Shown here: piece by piece, positions 51,644 to 60,758 of the stretch
Numbering within the stretch: position 1 is the first letter of the stretch
Layout of the letters: the number at the start of each line of letters is the position of its first letter
From: Streptacidiphilus jeojiense
GTDB lineage: Bacteria > Actinomycetota > Actinomycetes > Streptomycetales > Streptomycetaceae
DNA: 64,000 nt
Assembly: GCF_000719095.1 (NCBI RefSeq)
Contig: NZ_JOEH01000010.1
Coordinates: forward strand, 62,001-126,000
Direction: 5' to 3'
The notes under the pieces: generated by a model
The model's input: the letters and a program-made list of their open reading frames with translations, nothing else
What the model was told of the DNA's origin: nothing
The model's database searches: none
Made by a program: the position numbers and the translations under genes

Positions 51644-52360
51644 ATGTCATCTCAGCGACGCCAGGTGCGCCATGCCGTGTCGGCTCTCGTCTTGTGTGTC
51701 GCGGCTTTGGCCGTCGCGCCGCCCGCGCATGCCGACAGTTCGCCATATCCCGGTCCCGGTGCGGTGCGGCTGCGGGCGGTGGGCGACGTGACGCTCACCG
51801 GGGGGAGCTTCGGGGAGGTGGCGGTCGGCCAGAGCGGGACCGTCGTGCTGATCCTCGCCAACCACTCCGCCTCCGGTTCCGCCGGCTTCGACGGGATCCC
51901 GTTGACGCTTCCTCCCGGCGTGACGCGTACCGGTGGTACGTGCGACCTGGAGGCAGCCCTGGTGGCAGGCGATTCCTGCACGATCGAGCTGACCTGGACT
52001 CCGACCGCCGAGGGCCCGTACACGGGCACGGTGTCGCTGACCGCCGACGAGGACCCCAACCCTCCCTACACCGTCTCGGCCCAGGTGAGCGGCACCACGC
52101 CGGTGACCCCGACAGCCCCGCCGTCGCCGTCCCCCTCGCACAGCGCCACGCCGACAGCTACCGCCCCCGCGACGGTCCGGCCCTCGCGGACAGCGTCCAC
52201 GGCGGCCGCGTCACCCAGCCGCAATGAGCGGCCCCGCCTGGCCAGCACCGGCTCCTCCGCCACCCGGGCCACGGTCATCGGCACGGCCGGGCTCCTCCTG
52301 GTCGCCGCGGGAGCTGTGCTCGTGCGGCTGCGGCGCAGCCGGCGCGGCACACATCAGTAG
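51644..52360 (+). CDS. Surface protein with LASTG sortase signal
   Basis: A 238-residue exported protein. The signal peptide is AVSALVLCVAALAVAPPAHA. The mature part (about residues 32-150) is an Ig-like beta sandwich of the ASH/choice-of-anchor kind (VTLTGGSFGEVAVGQSGTVV, CTIELTWTPTAEGPYTGTVS). A Pro/Thr/Ser stalk of about 45 residues follows. The C-terminus is a sorting signal: LASTG, a TM helix (ATVIGTAGLLLVAAGAVLVR) and a basic tail. LAXTG is the motif used by class E sortases, and two such enzymes are encoded in this window. It should be linked to peptidoglycan. The lack of an enzyme domain suggests a structural or adhesive role. Confidence 0.85.
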   Translation: MSSQRRQVRHAVSALVLCVAALAVAPPAHADSSPYPGPGAVRLRAVGDVTLTGGSFGEVAVGQSGTVVLILANHSASGSAGFDGIPLTLPPGVTRTGGTCDLEAALVAGDSCTIELTWTPTAEGPYTGTVSLTADEDPNPPYTVSAQVSGTTPVTPTAPPSPSPSHSATPTATAPATVRPSRTASTAAASPSRNERPRLASTGSSATRATVIGTAGLLLVAAGAVLVRLRRSRRGTHQ

Positions 52361-52475
52361 ACGCCCTCCGGCGAAGCGCACCGCGACCGGATCTCCGCCC
52401 GGCATCCGCTCGCATTCCGTGCGCATCTGGTTCAGTCCGGCGGGTCCATCAGGAGCAGAGGCGAGGAGCCGCATC

Positions 52476-53362
52476 GTGAACAGTCGAGGCAGCGGCGGGG
52501 GGCTCCGGCGCAGGTCCGCGCTTCGGCGGCTGCTGTGCGTACTGCTGGTACCCGCACTGTGCACGGCGGGTCTGCTGTTGTACCTGAACGAACGCGACGG
52601 CCGCCGGACGGGCTCCACCGTCGGGGACCGGTCAGTGACCGACCGGGTGGACGTGGAGGTGACCGTGCAGAAGGTCGACGCCGTGGACCAGCAGGCCGTG
52701 CTGCGCGTCGTCCTGCTCCCGCGCGGCGCCTACGCGCAGGGCGACAGCGATCTGCCCTCGAAAGAGCTCGTCGTGCGGACCCTGTCACCGACCACCCCGA
52801 CCATGACCCTCGCGGCGGGCGAGCCCGTCGCGGCCCGGGACATGACGGTCAGCCTCTACGGGGGCACCGTCTCGGACTACCCCTTCGACCACTACAGCGC
52901 CGACGTGGGCTTCGCCGCCGTGGCCGCGGACCGTTCCGTGCCGCTGACACTCACCCTGGTCGACGTGGACCCCTTCTTCACCCTCACCGCCCGCTCGGGC
53001 GACGAGAGCGAGGAGGGCGTCGCGCTGCAGGAACGGATCACCCGTTCGCGCGCCAGCCGCATCCTCGCCTGGTTCATGATGGCGGCGATGTGGGCGCTGG
53101 CGCTGTCGGTCCTGGGCGCCGGGTGGATCGTGGTCAGCCAGCGCCACGGGCTCGTGTGGCCCGCACTGGGATGGATGGCGGCCACACTCTTCGCCCTGGT
53201 GGGAATGCGCAACGCGGCCCCCGGCAGCCCCCGACCGGCGCGCTGATGGACTACCTGGCGTTCTTCTGGGCGGAACTGCTCGTGGCACTGACCCTGCCCC
53301 TCACCGCCGCCCAGGGCCTCTGGCACGAACGCCGCCCAGCCCCACCCCCCGCCACCGGCTGA
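52476..53362 (+). pseudogene. DUF4436-family membrane protein, frameshifted
   Basis: From GTG 52476 (GAGGAG ahead) the protein has one TM (LRRLLCVLLVPALCTAGLLL), an outside beta domain (VTVQKVDAVDQQAVLRVVLL, SDYPFDHYSADVGFAAVA), two more TMs (ILAWFMMAAMWALALSVLGA, PALGWMAATLFALVGMRNAA) and stops early at 53246 as GSPRPAR. The expected end, PPTGALMDYLAFFWAELLVA, continues in another frame to a stop at 53362. One base added to the five-C run at 53228-53232 joins them. DUF4436 proteins have no known function. Without repair the last membrane helix is lost. Confidence 0.8.
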
Positions 53363-53648
53363 CCCGAGCCGACCGAACAGCCGGGCCCCCGGGGCCGGCA
53401 CGACGGCCCTGCAGTTCACGCCACCACCCGCACCACTGCCGCAGCTGCACGTGGACCCGCGCGGGAACAGCGCTGTCCGGCCGCTTCCAGCGTCACGCCA
53501 ACGTCTCCGCCCGCAGTGGTGTGGTGGCGCTGCCTCCGCGGCGCGGCCGGCCCGACCCCCACTCGCCCGACCCGACGCCGGGCGAACTCAATCCACTGGC
53601 CGGTTCAGCTGTGGTTCCGTACGATGGAGGGCGGCCGGCTCTGTGGTG

Positions 53649-55670
53649 TCATCCTGGCTCGGGCAGGACGTTGAGGTAGTAGTCGCCGCTGCTGTCGCGG
53701 TGGACGCCGTGGATCTCGCTGGGGAATCCGGGGAAGGCGCGGTCGTACTCCTGCAGGGCGGTGAGGTAGTGGAGCAGGGGCCCGTCGGCCGGGCCGCAGT
53801 TCTCGCCCGGCATGAGGACAGGGATGCCGGGTGGGGTGACCGCGATCATCGCGGCGGCGGTCCGGTGTGCGGACTCCTTGAGCGCCTTGCGCTGGGTACC
53901 CTGCCGCATGGCGCGGTAGTAGGCGTCCTGGGGTGTGGTGTCGGCGAGCGGGAGGTCCGTGTAGGCGAGGTCCAGCAGCCGGGTGTGCCCGCTGGAGCAC
54001 AGGTGGTCGTGCATTTCGTCGCACAGTTCCCGCAGCGTCAGCCCACGGTAGCTGCCCGGATGGTCGGCGACCAGAGCGGGCAGAACGTCCTGAAGGCTGC
54101 GGTCATGGTCGTAGTGCTCCTTGAAGTCGACAAGGGAGGCGTGCAGTTGGGCGGACTTCGTGGGGCTGCTGCCCATGGAGAAGAGTGCGAGCGTGGTGTA
54201 GTCGCTGGTCTTCTCCATGTGGATGCCCCGGCTCTCCAGGTACGCCGCGAGGATGCGTGCCGGGATTCCCCAGGGCTCCATGGTTCCGCTGACGGTGATG
54301 CCGGGACAGGTGATGGTCACTTTGAGCGGGTCCAGCAGGCAGAAGCCGTGTTCCAGTCCGGTGAATCCGTGCCAGTCGGCCTCGGGGGCCAGCTCCCAGC
54401 AGCGGTGGTCACCGCTGAGAAGTTCGACCGGGGCCGTCTCGAAGGCGATGGTCCTGCCAGTGGTCGGGTCGGTGACCTGCGGCGGCTGCCAGACACCGAA
54501 GAACCACCTGTGCTGCCCGCCGCCCTGCTGGGAGCGGAAGCGGCGGGCGGTGGCAGCCATGGCCTGCCGGAAGGCGATGGCCTGCCTGACGGCGGTGTCG
54601 ATCAGCAGTTCCCCCTGGGCCCCGTCCATCATGGCGGTGGACACTTCCAGTGAGGCGATCATGGGGTAGAAGGGAGAGGTGCTCGCGTGCATCATGTAGG
54701 TCTCGGCGAGGAGTTCGACATCAACGGGTGCCCGGGCCGCAGCACGGACATGCAGCATCGCCGCCTGGGAGAACGCGGTGAGCATCTTGTGCGTGGACTG
54801 GGTACTAAATACGGTGGGGCGGTCCGGGCCCGGCATGGCCTCGGGCGTGACGGACATACCGTATCTGCGGGCATAGAGGGGATGGAAGCGGGCATATCCG
54901 AACCACGCCTCGTCGAAGTGGACGCGCGGCACACTGCGTGACAGGAGCTGTGCGGCGCGGACAGCGTCGTAGCACAGACCGTCATAGGTCGAGTTGGTAA
55001 TCACCGCGAGTGACGGTCCGGCTTCATGGGGGCCGATCGGCATCGGATTGTGGTCCAGCTCGGCCGGGGCGACCGGGCCGATCAGGCCGAATCCGTTGCG
55101 GGTCGGGATGAGGTAGGTGGGCCGTGCTCCGCTCAGCACCAGCGCGTGCAGCACGGCCTTGTGACAGTTGCGGTCCACCAGTGCGCTCTGCCCCGGAGCC
55201 AGGGCGAAGTGACCGACGATTCGGTCCGCCGTCGACGTCCCGTTGAGGACGAAGTAGGTCAGTTCGGCACCGTAGACCTCGGCGGCCCGGCGCTCGGCCT
55301 CGCCGATAAGACCGGTGTGCTCCAGCAGCGAGCCGAACTCGGGCAGGGAGACGGACACGTCGGTACCCAGCAGGTTCCTGCCGTAGAAGTCAGCGAAGGC
55401 AGTACCGACGGGCGACTTCGAAAAGCCGAGGCCGCCGGAGTGCGCCGGTGTGTGCCAGGAGTCCGCGTCGCGAAAGCTGTAGTCCCGCAACGCGCGAAAG
55501 AAGGGCGGAAGCCGCTGCCCATCAGGGGCTCGGACAGCCGAGACCTTATCCGAGGACAGGGTGCCGGCCAACGGATCGGTCGAAACAGCGCCAACGGCTG
55601 CGGACCCGATGGTGCGTACATCGCCACCAGTTGAGCACGGTTGGTATTCACTCAGGCCACGCATAGACAA
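53649..55670 (-). CDS. Orn/Lys/Arg decarboxylase, PLP fold type I, short N-terminus
   Basis: The 673-residue enzyme belongs to the prokaryotic aspartate-aminotransferase-fold group of basic amino-acid decarboxylases. The Schiff-base lysine is Lys295 in STQSTHKMLTAFSQ, the PLP-nitrogen aspartate Asp253 in VHFDEAWFGYARFHPLY, and Ser/Thr ligands are in FVLNGTSTADR. The C-terminal domain has PPGIPVLMPGENCG. The inducible E. coli enzymes have an N-terminal wing domain of about 130 residues; here only some 55 residues precede the PLP domain. It makes cadaverine, putrescine or agmatine; which cannot be told. It has its own promoter; no antiporter is adjacent, so acid resistance is not implied. Confidence 0.9.
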   Translation of the reverse strand: MSMRGLSEYQPCSTGGDVRTIGSAAVGAVSTDPLAGTLSSDKVSAVRAPDGQRLPPFFRALRDYSFRDADSWHTPAHSGGLGFSKSPVGTAFADFYGRNLLGTDVSVSLPEFGSLLEHTGLIGEAERRAAEVYGAELTYFVLNGTSTADRIVGHFALAPGQSALVDRNCHKAVLHALVLSGARPTYLIPTRNGFGLIGPVAPAELDHNPMPIGPHEAGPSLAVITNSTYDGLCYDAVRAAQLLSRSVPRVHFDEAWFGYARFHPLYARRYGMSVTPEAMPGPDRPTVFSTQSTHKMLTAFSQAAMLHVRAAARAPVDVELLAETYMMHASTSPFYPMIASLEVSTAMMDGAQGELLIDTAVRQAIAFRQAMAATARRFRSQQGGGQHRWFFGVWQPPQVTDPTTGRTIAFETAPVELLSGDHRCWELAPEADWHGFTGLEHGFCLLDPLKVTITCPGITVSGTMEPWGIPARILAAYLESRGIHMEKTSDYTTLALFSMGSSPTKSAQLHASLVDFKEHYDHDRSLQDVLPALVADHPGSYRGLTLRELCDEMHDHLCSSGHTRLLDLAYTDLPLADTTPQDAYYRAMRQGTQRKALKESAHRTAAAMIAVTPPGIPVLMPGENCGPADGPLLHYLTALQEYDRAFPGFPSEIHGVHRDSSGDYYLNVLPEPG

Positions 55671-56002
55671 ACCCTCCGTGCCACAACCCGGGATGCAGGT
55701 GACGAGACCTTAAATCGCCACGCGGAAGAACATATCGATCATTACGAAAGGCAGCATGGGTCGAGGCTCGAACGCTAATCTTCCCAGTTCACCCGGACAG
55801 CCCATAGGGCCACCGAAGTTCACTCAGTTGGCGGATTGAGAGTCCACGGAGGATCGGGGACCCGGGCGGGGCGAGCGTCGGCCCAATACCCGCCCCGCCG
55901 CTGCCTGCAGCGGGACGGGCCCTGGGGCGGCAGGTCAGGGGCGGTATTCAGCCCCGACGTCGCCCTCAGGGGAAGGGCGTTTGCCGGGGCCGTGTGGTGA
56001 GG
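55671..56002. other. Promoter region of decarboxylase and terminator-like repeat
   Basis: About 330 bp without gene. The AT-rich part 55709-55775 (TTAAATCGCC, CATATCGATCATTACG) should carry the decarboxylase promoter. GGCGGGGC near 55865 and GCCCCGCC near 55893 can pair as a hairpin ending the convergent transcript. Confidence 0.45.
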
Positions 56003-56363
56003 TCAGCCGCGGGCCAGGTGGAGTTCGGGCATCCGGGGGTGCCGCAGGTACTGCCCGACCGGGTCGACCTCCACACGGAAGGTCTCCGGCGGTGGGCATT
56101 CGGCGTGGTCGTAGGCGTCCAGGACGGTCTCGATCTTCCCCCACATGCGCCGGGGGCCGCCCTCGCGCACGGTCCAGCCCCCCGGCGACGGGGGTGACTG
56201 GGCGACGGAGCCGGAGACGATGTCGACCAGGAACAGGGTGTCGCCCTGCTGGCTGAGCCGGGCGCGCCAGGGCGCCGTCCTGGATGCGGGTGGCGGCCTC
56301 GGTCAGCGCGGGTGTCGCCCGCACCTCGTCTCCTCTGAACAGCACGTTCGAAGACGGAGACAC
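56003..56363 (-). pseudogene. Frameshifted gene, family uncertain
   Basis: Frame one begins MSPSSNVLFRGDEVRATPAL and reads to IQDG; from there the plausible protein continues in another frame: WRARLSQQGDTLFLVDIVSG, GWTVREGGPRRMWGKIETVL, FRVEVDPVGQYLRHPRMPEL. It ends at 56003-56005. Removing one base in the GCCC near 56280 joins the halves into about 119 residues. The end part (MWxKIExVLDAY ... VxVDPVGQ) recalls the C-terminus of isoaspartyl-methyltransferase-like enzymes of RiPP clusters, a weak likeness only. Confidence 0.5.
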
Positions 56364-56578
56364 TCCTACGAAGGTCCGACGGCCGCTACAGGCGCCGTCG
56401 GACCTTGAGGAAGCGTCACTGGCCTTCCCTATCGTTCGCCCGCGCTCTTGCGATCTCTATCCAAACGATCACCCTATCGGATCGCAGGCAGGCCCGAGTG
56501 GGGACCTTCGACACTTTTGAAATGTCCATATATGTCCGTAAAATGGAAGGTGAAGCCCCCAGAAGCGAGGAGCCTGTG

Positions 56579-58270
56579 ATGCCTGTCCCCCTGTCTTCGG
56601 CCCAGGCTGCGGTTGCGGCCAACGGCGGCAACGTTCCCGCGCGGCACCTGATGGAGCACGCGCCGTTCGGCGTGATCGTCGCATCGCCGGACGACGGCGG
56701 GTCGATCGTCTACCTCAACACGCGCGTCGTGGGGATGTTCAGCGACCGCAACGGGCCGGAGGCAGCGTCCATGACGGAATCCACGCGTGACCTGTTCGAC
56801 CGCAACGGGGAATCATTGGACTTCCGCCGCTCCCCGCTGGGCATCGCCCTCTACGACCGGATACCCGCCCACAGCGAAGTCCAGTACCGCCCCGCCGCCG
56901 GGCAGCCGCTGTGGTTCGACATCATGGCCCTCCCGCTGGAGGAGCCGCAGTGGACCGACGAGCACGGGCCCCTCGCCGTCGCCTACCTGCACGACATGAC
57001 CCACCGCCGCCAGGTCGAGGCAGACCTCGACGAGGCCAACCGCACTCTGGGCGTGCAGCTAGAGGACATGACGCGACTTCGGGCGCTCACCGACCGGCTG
57101 GCGTCCGGCGCGAGCGTGGACGAGACCCTCTTCGAGGTGCTGCGCTCGGGCGCGCACCTGCTGGACGCCCAGATGGGCATCGCCCGGGTCCTGGACGACG
57201 AGCAGACCATGGCGAACCGGGCGTTCTTCGGCGTCACCGAGGAAGAGATCCGTCTGATCGAGGACGTCTCGCAGAAGGACTACGCCACTGACGCCCAACT
57301 GCGCACCACCCATTCCCTGGTGATCGAGGACGTCCGGCTGGACCCGGTCGCCGGGCCCTACCTGCGCGAACTGGGCGAGGCCGTCGGCTTTCGGAGCGTC
57401 TACGCCATCGCGCTGAATGACCGCGACGGTAACCGGGTCGGCACCTGTGTCTGGGCCCGGTCCGTTCCCGGTCGGCCCACCGGTCGCCAGCGAGGACTGG
57501 CCGAGACCTACTGCCGGTTCGCCGAGCAGATCATCGAGAACCAGCGCCTGTACGAACGCGAGCACACCATCGCGACCACCCTCCAGCAGAGCATGCTGCC
57601 CCAACACCTCCCGCACGTGCCCGGACTGGAGATCACCGCCCACAGCGTCCCCGGCGCCCGGGGCATGGAAGCCGGCGGAGACTGGTACGACGTCCTCGCC
57701 CTGGGCCGCGGACGGGCCGGACTGGCGATCGGCGACGTCATGGGCAAAGGCCTGCCCGCAGCCACCGCCATGGGCCAGCTGCGCACCGCCCTGCACAGCT
57801 ACGCGCTGATCGACGGCGAGAACCCCGCCGCCGTCCTGGGAGACCTCAACGCCCTGATCGGCGACATGGAACTCAGCGACCTGGCCACCGCCGCCTACCT
57901 GGTCCTGGACCCGCTGCGCCACCAGCTCCACCTCGCCTCCGCCGGGCACTGCCCGCCGCTGCTGCTGGACCACAACGGTGCCCGCTACCTGGAATCCGGC
58001 CAGGGCCCGCCGCTCGGCGTCCAGGACGCCTGGCACGCCGACAACGGCACCATCCGACTGGAACCGGGATCGCTGCTGATCCTGTACACCGACGGCCTGG
58101 TCGAGCGCCGCGGCGAGGACCTGGACACCGGCCTGGAACGCCTGCGCCAGTGCGCGCTCACCGCACCGGGCGACCTCGGCGAACTGTGCGCGCACCTTCT
58201 GGACGGCTGCGTTGGCAACGCCGTCGAGACCGAGGACGATGTCGCGATCCTCGCGGTCCGCGTCAGCTGA
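56579..58270 (+). CDS. PAS-GAF-SpoIIE PP2C-type phosphatase (RsbU/RsbP-like)
   Basis: A 563-residue regulator. PAS (about 22-145: HLMEHAPFGVIVASPDDGGS), GAF (about 165-320: DRLASGASVDETLFEVLRSG; SLVIEDVRLDPVAGPYLREL), and SpoIIE phosphatase (about 335-560) with EAGGDWYDVLALGRG, IGDVMGKGLPAATAMGQL and TEDDVAILAVRV, each with the metal Asp. Unlike the gene at 9 kb it has no ATPase domain. It should dephosphorylate an anti-anti-sigma factor on a light, redox or ligand cue. ATG 56579 has GCGAGGAG ahead; upstream in-frame ATGs at 56522 and 56543 lie in the AT-rich promoter-like stretch. Confidence 0.9.
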   Translation: MPVPLSSAQAAVAANGGNVPARHLMEHAPFGVIVASPDDGGSIVYLNTRVVGMFSDRNGPEAASMTESTRDLFDRNGESLDFRRSPLGIALYDRIPAHSEVQYRPAAGQPLWFDIMALPLEEPQWTDEHGPLAVAYLHDMTHRRQVEADLDEANRTLGVQLEDMTRLRALTDRLASGASVDETLFEVLRSGAHLLDAQMGIARVLDDEQTMANRAFFGVTEEEIRLIEDVSQKDYATDAQLRTTHSLVIEDVRLDPVAGPYLRELGEAVGFRSVYAIALNDRDGNRVGTCVWARSVPGRPTGRQRGLAETYCRFAEQIIENQRLYEREHTIATTLQQSMLPQHLPHVPGLEITAHSVPGARGMEAGGDWYDVLALGRGRAGLAIGDVMGKGLPAATAMGQLRTALHSYALIDGENPAAVLGDLNALIGDMELSDLATAAYLVLDPLRHQLHLASAGHCPPLLLDHNGARYLESGQGPPLGVQDAWHADNGTIRLEPGSLLILYTDGLVERRGEDLDTGLERLRQCALTAPGDLGELCAHLLDGCVGNAVETEDDVAILAVRVS

Positions 58271-58486
58271 CCGGCACGACCCGCACACCCGGCGCGACTC
58301 CCCGTGCCGGTGCCCCTGATCGCGGCCGAGGGCCGAGGGCCGGCCCTGTCCGGACCACCCCGGCGCACCGGCTCCCGTGGCAGCCATCCGCCGGGACCGA
58401 CCCGGCCGGCGGGTCGTGGGCACAACCGCCGACCAATCGCTGCCGGAGGCCAGGGCCGGCCCCCCGGACCCGCCCATGTCCCCGGT

Positions 58487-59200
58487 TCAGCGGGGCCGGG
58501 GGTCGGCCGCGAGGCGCAGTGCGCGGTCCAGGATGTCGCGGGCGACCTGGCCCACGGCAGGTCGGCGGCGAACGCGTGGGCCCGCAAGCGGACCAGGGCC
58601 TCGCCGAGCGGCACGGTCAGTTGTTCCACCACCATCCGGCGGCATGGTGCACATGGGCGCGGTGCAGGTCCACCCGCCCGGCCCTGCCCCGGGGGCCGGC
58701 CACTGTCCAGGCGGGCCGTGCGGATGTGCTGCGCCAACGCATCCGCCAGCGCCAGCGCGTCGCGGTGCGCACCCGCACCCGGTTCCCCGCATGTGTGCCG
58801 GTGGTAGTCCAGCGTGCCGACTCCGATCCCGACCAGTGGGAACGCGAACAGCGCCCGCGCCCCAATCTGCAGCGCTGCCGGGGGCGAACACCGGCCAGCG
58901 ACGCTGCGCGGCCAGCAGGTCCGGCTTCAGGCACACGACCCCTCCCCGGGCACTGTCCCGCCCGGTTCCCTCCCCGACGGTGAACCGCAGGTCCTCCAGC
59001 CCCGCCGTGCGCTAGTCACTGAACAACATCAGTTCCGCGGCCCCGGCGTCCGGGCCCAGCGACACCGCGAGCCCGTCCACGCCCAGCCCGTCCACGCCCA
59101 GCGCGTCCGCGCACCGCCTCGCCCACCACGGCGGCAACCCGCCCAGGCTGCCGGCCACCAGGACCTCGATCAGCAGCGCCGTCTCGGAATCGGACATCAA
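58487..59200 (-). pseudogene. GAF-ANTAR regulator, degraded
   Basis: A GAF-ANTAR protein is readable only over several frames. It begins MMSDSETALLIEVLVAGSLG, goes on to AVSLGPDAGAAELMLFSD and meets TAG at 59012-59014. It resumes RTAGLEDLRFTVGEGTGRDS, GVVCLKPDLLAAQRRWPVFA, then shifts frame to GVGTLDYHRHTCGEPGAGA and LALADALAQHIRTA. The ANTAR end is VHHAAG, MVVEQLTVPLGEALVRLRAH, AFAADLP and VARDILDRALRLAADPRPR in alternating frames. ANTAR proteins bind RNA hairpins to prevent termination. One stop and at least three indels make it a clear pseudogene. Confidence 0.8.
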
Positions 59201-59465
59201 CGCCCCTTCGGCCCCGGCCCGTCGCCCCTACCCGGGGCCGGGGCCGTAGGCGCCGGACCCCCGGGCACCCACCCCCACAATGCACCCCCCCGGACCCGCC
59301 ACGTCAGCCCCGCCCGGCCAGGGCCACCGGGGGAATGCAGGCCGCCCGGTGTGATCATCATGGACACGCCGCCGGTGGAGAACTGGTCTGGATCGGCGTG
59401 GGACGAAGGGCGACGGCCCGCCGGGGGATCGGCGTGCCGTCGTGGTGGGAGGTGGGGTATGCGGC

Positions 59466-59630
59466 TCAGCGCCGCCTGCGGCGGCGGGGCACGATGCGCA
59501 GCACCGCGGTACCGACCGCGAGCAGCGCGAACGCCGCGAGGAACAGCCACATCAGATTGGTTCCGGTTGTCGCGAGCGTGGCTCCGCCCGCGGAGCTCGC
59601 GCCTACGCCGGATGCGACTTTGTTGTACAC
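59466..59630 (-). CDS. 54-residue LATTG sorting-signal protein
   Basis: From GTG 59628-59630 (AAAGGA ahead) the chain is MYNKVASGVGASSAGGA, TLATTG, a TM helix (NLMWLFLAAFALLAVGTAVL) and RIVPRRRRRR. It is a complete LAXTG sorting signal, helix and basic tail with almost no mature part and no signal peptide. An N-out orientation would place about 20 residues and the motif outside. It lies 24 bp after the GT2 stop on the same strand, so both form one unit. If sorted by SrtE1/E2 it would fix a 20-residue peptide to the wall; otherwise it may be a small partner of the GT2. Confidence 0.75.
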   Translation of the reverse strand: MYNKVASGVGASSAGGATLATTGTNLMWLFLAAFALLAVGTAVLRIVPRRRRRR

Positions 59631-59654
59631 GTTCCTTTGCTCCTATCGGGGTTG

Positions 59655-60758
59655 TCACCAGTTCTTCTTGCGGCGCGCGAGGGCGTCGCAGTAGGCCTTT
59701 CCATGGCAGGCCTGCAGGAAGAAGTCGATGCTGAGCTCGTACATCAGAGCGGCCGGAACCATGTAGCGCCAGCCGCGCTTTCTGACGGTGACCACCCGTT
59801 CGACGACGAAGACGGCGGTGACGCCGAGCCAGAACGGGTGGAGGTTCAGACCGCCGCCGAAGCCCACGGCCCAGACGATCGTGCCCAGGTACACGGCGGT
59901 GACCAGCACACCGACGAAGGTCAGGAGTTGACGGCCCCAGTAGCGCCAGGTGATGCGGGTCATCCCGTACTGGAAGCAGTTCTCCACCGCGCCGCGCTTC
60001 CAGCGCAGGCGCTGGTTCCACAGTGCCCGCCAGGTCGGCATGACCTCGGTGGCGAGGGTGCACTCGGGCGGCGAGATCACCTTGTGGCCGAGGTGCAGGA
60101 TCGCGAACGTCAGCTCGTTGTCCTCGGTCAGGACCGTGGTGTCGTAGATCCCGCCCGCGCCGTCCCCGGCGGGCAGCCGCCCGTCGTGTCTGGCAGCGGT
60201 GACCTCGCGCAGGGTTGCGGCCGGGAACATCGCCGCCGTGCCGGTGAGCACCAGGCACTTCCCGCCCAGGCGTTCGACGTCGCGGGCGTAGCGGGCGTAC
60301 TCGTTGCGCTGCAGGTGCCCGACGAAGCCGCCGCCGGCGTCGCCGCGGAAGATGCCGCCGACCCCGCCGTAGCCGCGGTCGACGTGCTCCAGCGCGGTGG
60401 CGACGAATCCGGGGTCCAGTGCGCAGTCGGCGTCGGTGACCAGGAGGACGTCGTCGTCGCCGAGACGGGGCAGCAGTGGGGCGATGGCCTGGTTCAGCGC
60501 ACCGGCCTTCTTGCGGCGGTTCCCCTCGGTCTCGAACACCTGGGCACCGTGGGCGGCGGCGATGGCGGCGGTGGCGTCCGTGCAGTTGTCGGCCACCACC
60601 GTGACGGTCAAGCGGAGGCCGGGAAGCGCACATGCAGTTTGTTCACGAAGCGCCTTCAGGCACCGGCCTATCTGGTCCTGCTCGTTGTGCGCCGGCACAA
60701 GGATCTGGACGACTCTCGGTGCGACCTCGGCGGAAAGGGCCGCCGCCGTGCTCTGCAC
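59655..60758 (-). CDS. Processive GT2 family glycosyltransferase
   Basis: A 367-residue membrane glycosyltransferase of the poly-GlcNAc/cellulose/hyaluronan synthase type. GT-A domain: VQILVPAHNEQDQIGRCLKA, LLVTDADCALDPGF (DxD), TVLTEDNELTFAIL (TED) and NQRLRWKRGAVENC (QxxRW). The C-terminal part has four hydrophobic segments (LLTFVGVLVTAVYLGTIVWA and others) and ends CDALARRKKNW. One N-terminal TM common in the family is missing when GTG 60756-60758 (AGGAG ahead) is used; a longer open frame lacks good sequence. It should polymerise a beta-linked sugar across the membrane. The LATTG gene follows at once. Confidence 0.87.
   Translation of the reverse strand: MQSTAAALSAEVAPRVVQILVPAHNEQDQIGRCLKALREQTACALPGLRLTVTVVADNCTDATAAIAAAHGAQVFETEGNRRKKAGALNQAIAPLLPRLGDDDVLLVTDADCALDPGFVATALEHVDRGYGGVGGIFRGDAGGGFVGHLQRNEYARYARDVERLGGKCLVLTGTAAMFPAATLREVTAARHDGRLPAGDGAGGIYDTTVLTEDNELTFAILHLGHKVISPPECTLATEVMPTWRALWNQRLRWKRGAVENCFQYGMTRITWRYWGRQLLTFVGVLVTAVYLGTIVWAVGFGGGLNLHPFWLGVTAVFVVERVVTVRKRGWRYMVPAALMYELSIDFFLQACHGKAYCDALARRKKNW

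Noticed and set aside
51190..52227. 345-residue plus frame between the secreted protein and the LASTG gene
   Set aside because: Arg/Gly-rich, no ribosome site, and it overlaps two genes with clear signal peptides in other frames.
57059..58477. 472-residue minus frame opposite the second SpoIIE gene
   Set aside because: Val/Gln/Gly-rich shadow typical of this genome; no motif.
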